The notes beneath the pieces are model-generated. The model saw nothing but the letters and a program-made list of their open reading frames with translations, was not told the origin of the DNA and searched no databases. The position numbers and the translations under genes are program-made. DNA of 5,522 nt from DATNBT01 sp964579765 (GTDB lineage: Bacteria > Acidobacteriota > Vicinamibacteria > Vicinamibacterales > CAVVIG01), in contig CAZOIK010000458.1 in NCBI GenBank assembly GCA_964579765.1, positions 1-5,522 of the forward strand, read 5' to 3'. Numbering within the stretch: the stretch's first letter is position 1; every line of letters begins with the position of its first letter. Shown piece after piece: positions 1 through 5,522 of the stretch.

Positions 1-329
1 TAGAGATGCGGCATGCCGATGACGATCGGCAGAAAGAGCAGCGTGAGCACCGGCAGCACGCGGGCCGCCGCGCCGATCGGCCGGCGCAGAACGACGCCCC
101 ATGCGCCGCCCGTGAGCTGATGCACCATCCCGAGCGCCAGACAGCCCAGCGTCGTCCCGAGGCAGAGCATGTAGCCCATCAGGTACGACTGATAGAACTG
201 CGTCGCGCCGCTGCCGAACGCGCTGCCGACGGCGCCCACGACGAGGCCGGCCGCGCCTGCGGCGATGAGCGGACGCTGGTAGCGTCCCAGCTCGGGGATG
301 AGTTCGCCCGCAGTGCGCGCGATCTCCAT
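1..329 (-). CDS. actF: ACIII subunit F: second NrfD-like membrane protein (3' partial)
   Basis: N-terminal 109 residues of the second polytopic membrane subunit of Alternative Complex III, which is related to ActC and proposed to contribute to proton translocation rather than quinol oxidation. The ATG at 329 shares a base with the actE stop (TGATG), and GAGGA lies 11 bases upstream. The visible part starts MEIARTAGELIPELGRYQRP, then a first helix at about 20-38, a loop with SGATQFYQSYL, a second helix at about 48-69 (YMLCLGTTLGCLALGMV), the strongly conserved HQLTGGAWGVVLRRP at 70-84, and a third helix starting near 90 that ends at the window edge with LPIVIGMPHL. There is no stop before position 1, so the gene continues to the left; the full protein would usually exceed 400 residues. 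The HQLTGGAWG block plus the position after actE makes the assignment secure despite truncation. Confidence 0.93.
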   Translation of the reverse strand, partial: MEIARTAGELIPELGRYQRPLIAAGAAGLVVGAVGSAFGSGATQFYQSYLMGYMLCLGTTLGCLALGMVHQLTGGAWGVVLRRPIGAAARVLPVLTLLFLPIVIGMPHL

Positions 330-345
330 CAGCGCAGCCGTCCTC
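327..345 (-). promoter_or_regulatory. actE/actF coupled stop-start with RBS
   Basis: TGATG joins the actE stop (331-329) to the actF ATG (329-327). GAGGA at 345-341, in the last codons of actE, is 11 bases upstream and is the best Shine-Dalgarno candidate. This is the same junction design as actB/actC. Confidence 0.65.
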
Positions 346-898
346 GATCGGCCGAAGGGACGTCGGCGAGCGTGGCGTGCTCGCTCAGCTGCAGGGCGCG
401 GATGTAGGCGGCAATGGCCCAGCGGTCGCGCGCCCCGACCTGTTGGCGGTAGTCGGCCATCGCGCCGAAGCCGTTCGTCATCACGTCCACGAAGTGGCCG
501 ACCGGCGCGTTGCGCAGCCGATCGTCGTGGTACGACGGCGGATGACGGAAGCCGCGCCGGACGATCATGCCGTCGCCAGCACCGGTGCGGCCGTGGCAGG
601 GCGAGCAGTAGATGTCGTAGCGCTCGCGCCCGCGCGCGAGCACGCGCGCGTCCACCCGAAACGGAAACACCGTCGCGTCGTCCTGGCCGATCTTTCCCGT
701 TTCGAGCAGCGTGTCGTCGTGGAGGTGGCCGCGCGCGACGGTCCCCGCCACCAGCGGCCGCGCCGATCGCTCGTCGCCGAAGAACGTCGAGGCGCGCAGC
801 GGGATGTACTTCGGCTGGTTGTGCATGTCCTGCCGGCACGCGCCGGACGCCATCGCGCACATTAGAAGACACAGGTGCGGCAGGCCGCGGCGCCGCAT
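329..898 (-). CDS. actE: ACIII subunit E: mono-heme cytochrome c lipoprotein
   Basis: Membrane-attached cytochrome c of Alternative Complex III, likely to pass electrons out towards a soluble cytochrome c or the oxidase. The product is 189 residues from the ATG at 898; the frame is open to 925, but that longer start would lie inside actD and put extra charged residues ahead of the signal, whereas the ATG at 898 follows the actD stop by one base (TGAAATG). A short basic and hydrophobic signal (residues 2-20) ends at Cys21 in MASGAC, a plausible though non-canonical lipobox. It is followed by the ActE signature CRQDMHNQPKY and RSARPLVAGTVARG. One heme-binding motif is present, CSPCH at 98-102 (Cys98, Cys101, His102). 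The likely distal ligand is Met147 in NGFGAMADY, with Met140 as an alternative. Shine-Dalgarno complementarity is weak (AAAGTGG), so expression may depend on coupling to actD. The stop overlaps actF. Confidence 0.95.
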   Translation of the reverse strand: MRRRGLPHLCLLMCAMASGACRQDMHNQPKYIPLRASTFFGDERSARPLVAGTVARGHLHDDTLLETGKIGQDDATVFPFRVDARVLARGRERYDIYCSPCHGRTGAGDGMIVRRGFRHPPSYHDDRLRNAPVGHFVDVMTNGFGAMADYRQQVGARDRWAIAAYIRALQLSEHATLADVPSADRGRLR

Positions 899-899
899 T

Positions 900-1433
900 T
901 CAGATATCCACTTTCGAGATCTCACGTGGACCGAGCGTTTCGAGAAACCGTCGCGTCGCGTCGAGGTCGAATTGCTTGTCCGCGGCTTCGATGACGAGAA
1001 AGAAGCGGCTTCGACTCGCGAGCGCGAAGCGTTCGACGTTGAAGACCGGGTGATAGGGCATCGGCAGCCCGTTCAGGGCGAGCATGCCCAGTACCGCCGA
1101 CAGCGCGGCAACCAGAATCGTGGTCTCGAACGTGACCGGAATGAAGGCGGGCCAGCTGTTGAGCGGCCGGCCGCCGACGTTCACCGGATACGCCGTCGTC
1201 GCTGCCCAGTACTGAAGCAGGAATCCGCCGATGCAGCCGAGCAGGCCGCCGACGAGCACGATCATCGGCAGCTTGCTGTGCGGCGATCCGAGCGCGTGGT
1301 GCAGCTCTTCGATCGGAAACGGGGAGTACGCGTCAACGCGCCTGTACCCCTCCTTGTGTGCGCGTTCAGCGGCCGCGACGAGCGCCGTCGCGTCGGTGAA
1401 CTCCGCCATGAGGCCGTAGACGCGCGCCGCCAC
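900..1433 (-). CDS. actD: ACIII subunit D: DUF3341 membrane protein
   Basis: Small membrane-anchored subunit of Alternative Complex III (DUF3341 family). It has no cofactor motif, and its role is thought to be structural, at the interface with the other subunits. The product is 177 residues: a soluble N-terminal part with the typical RVYGLMAEF and ANGEGY-like region (here AAERAHKEGYRRVDAYSPFPIEEL), two hydrophobic helices at about 55-79 and 98-122 separated by a loop with NVGGRPLNSWPAFIPVTFE, and a soluble tail with LPMPYHPVFN and RFFLVIEA. The start is a GTG at 1433, directly adjacent to the actC TGA (TGAGTG), with a good Shine-Dalgarno AAGGTGG five bases upstream. The next in-frame ATG (residue 9, at 1409) would cut into the conserved RVYGLMAEF motif and is less likely. 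One base separates its stop from actE. Confidence 0.94.
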   Translation of the reverse strand: MAARVYGLMAEFTDATALVAAAERAHKEGYRRVDAYSPFPIEELHHALGSPHSKLPMIVLVGGLLGCIGGFLLQYWAATTAYPVNVGGRPLNSWPAFIPVTFETTILVAALSAVLGMLALNGLPMPYHPVFNVERFALASRSRFFLVIEAADKQFDLDATRRFLETLGPREISKVDI

Positions 1434-1445
1434 TCAATCCACCTT
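1431..1445 (-). promoter_or_regulatory. actD ribosome binding site and GTG start abutting actC stop
   Basis: AAGGTGG at 1445-1439 is followed by five bases that contain the actC TGA (1436-1434), then GTG at 1433-1431. The strong, well-spaced site decides the GTG start of actD over the downstream ATG at 1409. Confidence 0.72.
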
Positions 1446-2783
1446 GGCCTCGGGCAGCATCGTCCGCATCTCGAAGATCGAGATCATCGGCAGGAAGCGC
1501 AGGAACAGGAACAGCAGCGCGACAAACAGGCCAATCGTGCCGGTGAACGTCGCGATGTCCCAGAACGTCGGCTGAAACATGCCCCACGACGACGGCAGGA
1601 AATCGCGGTGCAGGCTCGTGACGATGATGATGAAGCGCTCGAGCCACATGCCGAGGTTGATGACGAGCGACAGCACCCACAGCACGACCGGCTTCAGCCG
1701 TACGCGCCTGAACCACAGGAGCTGCGGCAGGACGATGTTGCAGACGAGCAGCCCCCAGTACCACAGGTGATACGGTCCGGTGAAACGGTTCACGGGCACA
1801 AAGCCTTCGTAGAGATCGGCGCTGTACCACGCGATGAACGCTTCCGTGAGATAGCCGTAGGCGACGATGAGGCCGGTGCAGAGCATGACTTTCGCCATGT
1901 TCTGCAGATGCCGCGACGTGATGAAGTCGTCGAGACCGTAGACCGCGCGAATCGGAATCGCGAGCGTCAGGACCATCGCGAAGCCGGAATAGATGGCACC
2001 GGCCACGAAGTACGGCGGAAAGATCGTCGTGTGCCAGCCCGGCAGGATCGAGATCGCGAAGTCGAAGCTGACGACCGTGTGGACCGAGACGACGAGCGGC
2101 GTGGCGAGACCGGCGAGCAGCAGGTACGCGGTGTCGTACTGATGCCAGTGGCGCGCGGACCCGCGCCAGCCCATCGCGAGGATGCCGTATACGACCCGGC
2201 CGGTGCGCGACTGCGAGCGATCGCGAAGCGTCGCGAGATCGGGGATCAGGCCGACGTACCAGAACAGCAGCGAGACCGTCGCGTAGGTCGAGACCGCGAA
2301 GACGTCCCAGATGAGCGGGCTGCGGAACTGCGGCCACACGCCCATCGTGTTCGGATACGGGAACAGCCAGTAGGCGAGCCACGGCCGGCCGGTGTGGAAC
2401 ACCGGAAACAGACCGGCGCACGCGACGGCGAAGAGCGTCATCGCTTCGGCGAAGCGGTTGATCGACGTCCGCCACTCCTGGCGGAGCAGCAGCAGAATCG
2501 CCGAGATCAGCGTGCCCGCGTGCCCGATGCCGATCCACCAGACGAAGTTGGTGATCGCGAACGCCCAGCCGACGGGTTGGTTGACGCCCCAGATGCCGAC
2601 GCCCTTGAAGACGAGGTACGTCAGCGCGACGAACAGCAGGATCACGAAGCAGAACGAGATCGCGAAACCGAGATACCAGCCCCGGGGCGTCCGGCGGCCG
2701 AGGACGATCGACGCGATCTTGTCGGTGACGCTGCCGAAGGTGTAGCCGGGCGCAATGACCGGCGACGGCGTGTTGGGATCCAT
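1434..2783 (-). CDS. actC: ACIII subunit C: NrfD/PsrC-family quinol-binding membrane protein
   Basis: Integral membrane subunit that carries the quinol oxidation site of Alternative Complex III and docks beneath the Fe-S domain of ActB; it is also proposed to take part in proton translocation. The product is 449 residues, near the family norm. The ATG at 2783 is chosen because it gives the start MDPNTPSP, sits in TGATG with the actB stop, and has GGAG 11 bases upstream; the frame stays open further upstream only as a shadow of actB. About ten hydrophobic helices can be read: 36-59, 78-101, 110-130, 158-181, 217-242, 258-282, 299-321, 340-358, 365-392, 406-430. Family blocks include GVNQPVGWAFAITNFVWWIG with GHAGTLIS, HTGRPWLAYWLFPYPN, PLIWDVFA and the C-terminal SIFEMRTMLPEAK. 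His130 and Asp160 are candidates for quinol-site proton acceptors, by analogy with described ACIII structures (recalled, not checked). The stop abuts actD. Confidence 0.96.
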   Translation of the reverse strand: MDPNTPSPVIAPGYTFGSVTDKIASIVLGRRTPRGWYLGFAISFCFVILLFVALTYLVFKGVGIWGVNQPVGWAFAITNFVWWIGIGHAGTLISAILLLLRQEWRTSINRFAEAMTLFAVACAGLFPVFHTGRPWLAYWLFPYPNTMGVWPQFRSPLIWDVFAVSTYATVSLLFWYVGLIPDLATLRDRSQSRTGRVVYGILAMGWRGSARHWHQYDTAYLLLAGLATPLVVSVHTVVSFDFAISILPGWHTTIFPPYFVAGAIYSGFAMVLTLAIPIRAVYGLDDFITSRHLQNMAKVMLCTGLIVAYGYLTEAFIAWYSADLYEGFVPVNRFTGPYHLWYWGLLVCNIVLPQLLWFRRVRLKPVVLWVLSLVINLGMWLERFIIIVTSLHRDFLPSSWGMFQPTFWDIATFTGTIGLFVALLFLFLRFLPMISIFEMRTMLPEAKVD

Positions 2784-2798
2784 CAGCCGGCCAGCTCC
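2781..2798 (-). promoter_or_regulatory. actB/actC coupled stop-start with RBS
   Basis: On the minus strand TGATG joins the actB stop (2785-2783) to the actC ATG (2783-2781). GGAG at 2798-2795, inside the end of actB, is 11 bases before the ATG and can act as a Shine-Dalgarno site. The arrangement suggests translational coupling that would keep ActB and ActC in balance. Confidence 0.7.
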
Positions 2799-5522
2799 GG
2801 GTTCTCGTTGCGCACCGCGGCCAGATACGTCGTCCGTGGTCGCGTGTTGAGCTCGCCGAGCAGTGCGTAGTTGCGGGCTTCGGCCTGCAGCGTCGAGACG
2901 CGGCTTTCGGGATCGTTGAGGTCGCCGAACACGATCGCCTGCGCCGGACACGTCTGCGCGCAGGCCGTCTGGATGTCGCCGTCGGCGATGCGCCGATCTT
3001 CTTTTTCCGACTGGATGCGCGCACGGTTGATCCGCTGCACGCAGTACGTGCACTTCTCCATGACACCGCGGCTGCGCACGGTCACGTTCGGGTTGCGCGC
3101 GAGCTCGAGGCTCGGCGTCGTCCAGTCGGAGTAGAGGAGATAGTTGAAGCGGCGAACCTTGTACGGGCAGTTGTTCTGGCAATACCGCGTGCCGACGCAG
3201 CGGTTGTAGACCATGTCGTTCAGGCCCTCGTCGCTGTGCACGGTGGCACCGACGGGGCAGACGACCTCGCACGGCGCGTTCTCGCACTGCATGCACGGGA
3301 GCGGCTGGAAGTACGTCTCTGGGTTCTCCGCGGCGCCGCGGTTGTACAGATCGACGCGCAGCCAGTGCATCTCGCGCCCCTTCAGCACCTCGTCCTTGCC
3401 GACGACCGGGATGTTGTTCTCGGCCTGGCAGGCGACGATGCAGGCGTTGCAGCCGATGCAGGCGTTGATGTCGATCGACATGCCCCAGCGATAGCCGGAG
3501 TACTGATAGTCGGGATAGAGCGTGATCGTGCGCGGCGGTGTGTTGCTCGTGTCGCGGATGACGTTCGGATTGCGCGCGAACTCGTCGCGTGTGACGGCGC
3601 GGACCGGCTCGCGGCCTTCCATCCGGTGGTGATATTGCGTGCACGCGAGTGACGCGCGCTGGCCGGTGCGAACGATCTGGAGGCCCTCGCCCTGCCACAT
3701 GGCGTCGGCCGTCCGCAGGAGATTCGCGTTGAACCCGACCCCGGCGGCGATGCTGCCGCCGCGTTCGCGTCCGTAGCCGAGATGGACCGTGGCGCAGCCG
3801 TCCGGATGGCCCTCGACCGCGAAGAGCAGTCCGCGCACGGAACGCCCGCGATAGCGCAGCTCGACGACGTCGCTGTCGATCTGCCCGTGCTCGCCGCCGG
3901 TCGCGTCCGGAGAGTTCGTGGCGCCCAGCGCCGCGGCGGTCGCCGGGCTCACCAGCACCGCGTTCTCCCACGTCAGCTTGGTGACCGGCTTCGGCAGCTC
4001 CTGCAGCCACGCGTTGTTGGCGAAGCGGCCGTCGGCGACCGACGGGTCGAGGCGAAAGGCGATTTCAAGCGAACCGGCAGCGGCCACGGCGGTGGGCTGA
4101 GGCGGCTCGCGCCGCCTGGGTGCGCCGACGTCGATCGGCGCGAGCGCGGTCTCCGGAATCACGCCGTCGTTGAGCCAGCGCCGCCATGCGTTGTCGAAGT
4201 CGGCCGCGCGCGACCGGCGCTGCCAGTAGGCGCGGACGATGTCGTACGGCGACTGCTCCGGCTGGTCGCCCATCGCCGCGAGCATTTCGTGTGCCGTCTT
4301 GCCGCCGTAGAGCGGCGCGATGAGCGGCTGGATGATCGAGGCGGTGCCGTCGAACGTGCGCGCGTCGCTCCAGGCCTCGAGGAAGTGCGCCTCGGGCACG
4401 TGCCAGTGGCAGAGCGCCGAGGTCTCGTCGCTGTGCAGGCTGAGGTGCGTGCGCAGCATGACCTTGCCGAGCGCGTCCGCGAACCCGAGATCGGCCGGCG
4501 TCGAGTACACGGGATTGCCGCCGAGAATCATCAGCACGTCCACGCGGCCGGCGCGCATGTCGGCGATCAGATCCTTGAGCGATGCGAGCTGATCGACGGG
4601 CTCGGCCTCGACCGGTGCGGTGTAGACGACCGTGCGCCCGACGCTGCCGAGCGCGGCGTTCATCGCATGCGCCAGCGCGTGCACGGCCGGCGGCTGGCTC
4701 TCGCCGGCGATCACGAGGCAGGCCCCGCCGTGGGCGCGCAGATCGCGGGCGAGGACGTCCACCCATTTTGCCGCTCGCGCGTCGAGCGCCGGTGTCGAAA
4801 GCGACGGTGCGGCGCCGACGGCCGCCGCGAGACGGCGAGCGAAGCCTTCGATCTCGCCCGGCCGCAGCGGCAGCCGGTGGTCCGCGCTGGCGCCGGTCGG
4901 GGTCGGCATGGCGTCGACGACATAGAGACGGTTCATCCGCGCCGGGTTGTCGGGACGACGACGCGAGGCGAACTCACGCGCGTAGCGCAGGCCGGCGGCG
5001 CCGTCGCAGAGAAAGTCGGCGTCGAGCGACACGATCACGTCGGCGCGATCCACGCGATACTGCGCGTCCACGTAGCGGCCGAACGCGAGCAGCGCGCCCT
5101 GCTTCGCGTTCTCGTGCGAGAGCGGGTCCCACTGATGCCACTTCGCCGACGGATATCGCGTCAGCAGGTCGCGAAGTTGCGCGGCGAGCGTGGGCGACGA
5201 GACCGACGGCGTGAGGAGCCTGAGACCGGCGCCGCCGAGCGGCTGCTGCGCCGTCATCACGGCGTGCACCGCGGCGAGATAGTCGGACCACGACTGGATT
5301 TCGCCCAGGTGCGTGATGCTCTGCGCGCGATCGGGATCGTAGAGCGAGAGGATCGCCGCCTGCGCGAACACGTCGGCCGAGCCGAGGCTGGCCGGATGCG
5401 TGGGGTTGCCCTCGATCTTCGTCGGGCGCCCTTCGTGGCTCTCGACGAGCAGACCCGTGGCCGTGGCGCCGAGCGGCATCGCAGTCGCGAAGAACAGCGG
5501 CTGCCCGAGCACGAGATCCTCG
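2783..5522 (-). CDS. actB: ACIII subunit B: molybdopterin oxidoreductase-like / Fe-S fusion protein (5' partial)
   Basis: Periplasmic electron-wire subunit of Alternative Complex III; it takes electrons from quinol bound at ActC and passes them towards the heme subunits. The frame is still open at the right edge (three more codons, Glu-Asp-Leu, precede the GTG at 5512), so that GTG is an internal Val and roughly the first hundred residues, including the expected Tat signal, are missing. Numbering from that Val: residues 1-45 hold the family signature LFFATAMPLG...GLLVESHEGRPTKIEGNP; residues to about 450 form the molybdopterin-oxidoreductase-like domain (LGGNPVY, HWHVPEAHFLEAW); about 490-610 is the MopB C-terminal-like domain (LTWENAVLVSP); about 675-880 is a PsrB/DmsB-like Fe-S domain. 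Its cysteines lie at 685/688/691/695, 740/743/748/752, 772/778/782, and 821/824/851/855, which suggests three [4Fe-4S] and one [3Fe-4S] cluster. The C-terminus is complete (ELNTRPRTTYLAAVRN...). The stop overlaps the actC start. Identification is very secure from motifs and gene order. Confidence 0.96.
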   Translation of the reverse strand, partial: EDLVLGQPLFFATAMPLGATATGLLVESHEGRPTKIEGNPTHPASLGSADVFAQAAILSLYDPDRAQSITHLGEIQSWSDYLAAVHAVMTAQQPLGGAGLRLLTPSVSSPTLAAQLRDLLTRYPSAKWHQWDPLSHENAKQGALLAFGRYVDAQYRVDRADVIVSLDADFLCDGAAGLRYAREFASRRRPDNPARMNRLYVVDAMPTPTGASADHRLPLRPGEIEGFARRLAAAVGAAPSLSTPALDARAAKWVDVLARDLRAHGGACLVIAGESQPPAVHALAHAMNAALGSVGRTVVYTAPVEAEPVDQLASLKDLIADMRAGRVDVLMILGGNPVYSTPADLGFADALGKVMLRTHLSLHSDETSALCHWHVPEAHFLEAWSDARTFDGTASIIQPLIAPLYGGKTAHEMLAAMGDQPEQSPYDIVRAYWQRRSRAADFDNAWRRWLNDGVIPETALAPIDVGAPRRREPPQPTAVAAAGSLEIAFRLDPSVADGRFANNAWLQELPKPVTKLTWENAVLVSPATAAALGATNSPDATGGEHGQIDSDVVELRYRGRSVRGLLFAVEGHPDGCATVHLGYGRERGGSIAAGVGFNANLLRTADAMWQGEGLQIVRTGQRASLACTQYHHRMEGREPVRAVTRDEFARNPNVIRDTSNTPPRTITLYPDYQYSGYRWGMSIDINACIGCNACIVACQAENNIPVVGKDEVLKGREMHWLRVDLYNRGAAENPETYFQPLPCMQCENAPCEVVCPVGATVHSDEGLNDMVYNRCVGTRYCQNNCPYKVRRFNYLLYSDWTTPSLELARNPNVTVRSRGVMEKCTYCVQRINRARIQSEKEDRRIADGDIQTACAQTCPAQAIVFGDLNDPESRVSTLQAEARNYALLGELNTRPRTTYLAAVRNENPELAG

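Larger units (their letters stand above)
1..5522 (-). other. Alternative Complex III operon, internal segment (actB-actC-actD-actE-actF)
   Basis: All five genes face the same way with overlaps or gaps of at most one base, so they are surely one transcript. The order matches the canonical act operon. The 5' neighbour (actA, multiheme cytochrome c) and the 3' part (rest of actF, possibly further act and cytochrome c oxidase genes) lie outside. No promoter or terminator is visible inside, and every base belongs to a gene except position 899. Confidence 0.93.

Noticed and set aside
618..654. Alternating CG-rich tract that could be seen as a Z-DNA or hairpin element
   Set aside because: It encodes part of ActE (VDARVLARGRERYD) just before the heme motif; Arg and Ala codons in a GC-rich genome explain it.
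711..2870. Very long plus-strand open frame (719 codons) antisense to actC, actD and actE
   Set aside because: Its translation is a low-complexity run of Arg, Asp, Glu, Gln and His with no domain or membrane segment, typical of the antisense of GC-rich coding DNA. It lies opposite three firmly identified genes.
1366..3066. 566-codon minus-strand frame overlapping actC and actB
   Set aside because: It is a shifted reading of the same DNA, rich in Arg and His and lacking hydrophobic helices, while the alternative frames give perfect ActC and ActB motifs.
2784..4010. Upstream in-frame extension of actC, giving an 858-codon open frame
   Set aside because: The added part is an Arg/Ala/Pro-rich out-of-frame reading of actB, not a fusion. 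The true ActC start is the ATG at 2783, with the overlapping stop-start and the family N-terminus.
4582..5214. Plus-strand and minus-strand frames (210 and 105 codons) inside actB
   Set aside because: Arg-rich compositional shadows of actB; no start signal or recognisable motif.
5510..5512. GTG as a start codon for ActB
   Set aside because: The frame continues open to the window edge, and the conserved ActB sequence is already in progress at this point, so the codon is an internal Val.

Overview
The window is an internal piece of a single operon, read entirely on the minus strand (right to left). It encodes Alternative Complex III (ACIII), the membrane-bound quinol:cytochrome c / quinol:oxidase oxidoreductase that replaces the bc1 complex in many bacteria. 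Five consecutive subunit genes are present in the canonical order actB-actC-actD-actE-actF. actB lacks its 5' end at the right edge and actF lacks most of its 3' end at the left edge. The three middle genes are complete.

Layout by region: 2783-5522 is actB (a large periplasmic protein with a molybdopterin-oxidoreductase-like domain fused to a ferredoxin-like Fe-S domain). 1434-2783 is actC (NrfD/PsrC-type quinol-binding membrane protein, about ten helices). 900-1433 is actD (DUF3341, two helices). 329-898 is actE (mono-heme cytochrome c lipoprotein). 1-329 is the start of actF (second NrfD-like membrane subunit). No intergenic gap exceeds 1 base: actB/actC and actC-side/actE-side junctions are TGATG (twice), TGAGTG and TGAAATG. 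I see no promoter, terminator, RNA gene, repeat, mobile element or CRISPR. actA (multiheme cytochrome) is expected off the right edge, and any further ACIII or terminal oxidase genes off the left edge; neither is visible here.

How the genes work together (family knowledge): ActC binds quinol in the membrane and delivers electrons to the [3Fe-4S] cluster of ActB. The ActB clusters form a wire to the c-type hemes of ActA and ActE, which reduce a soluble cytochrome c or an associated oxidase. ActF is a second NrfD-like membrane module, and ActD is a small membrane-anchored structural subunit.

Organism: a GC-rich bacterium with an aerobic-type respiratory chain. The DNA and the protein sequences would fit Acidobacteriota (for example Vicinamibacteria-like soil lineages) or a similar phylum, but this is an impression from composition and sequence style, not a demonstrated assignment. 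I found no previously undescribed system: the window is well explained by a known complex, and the findings below are details within it.
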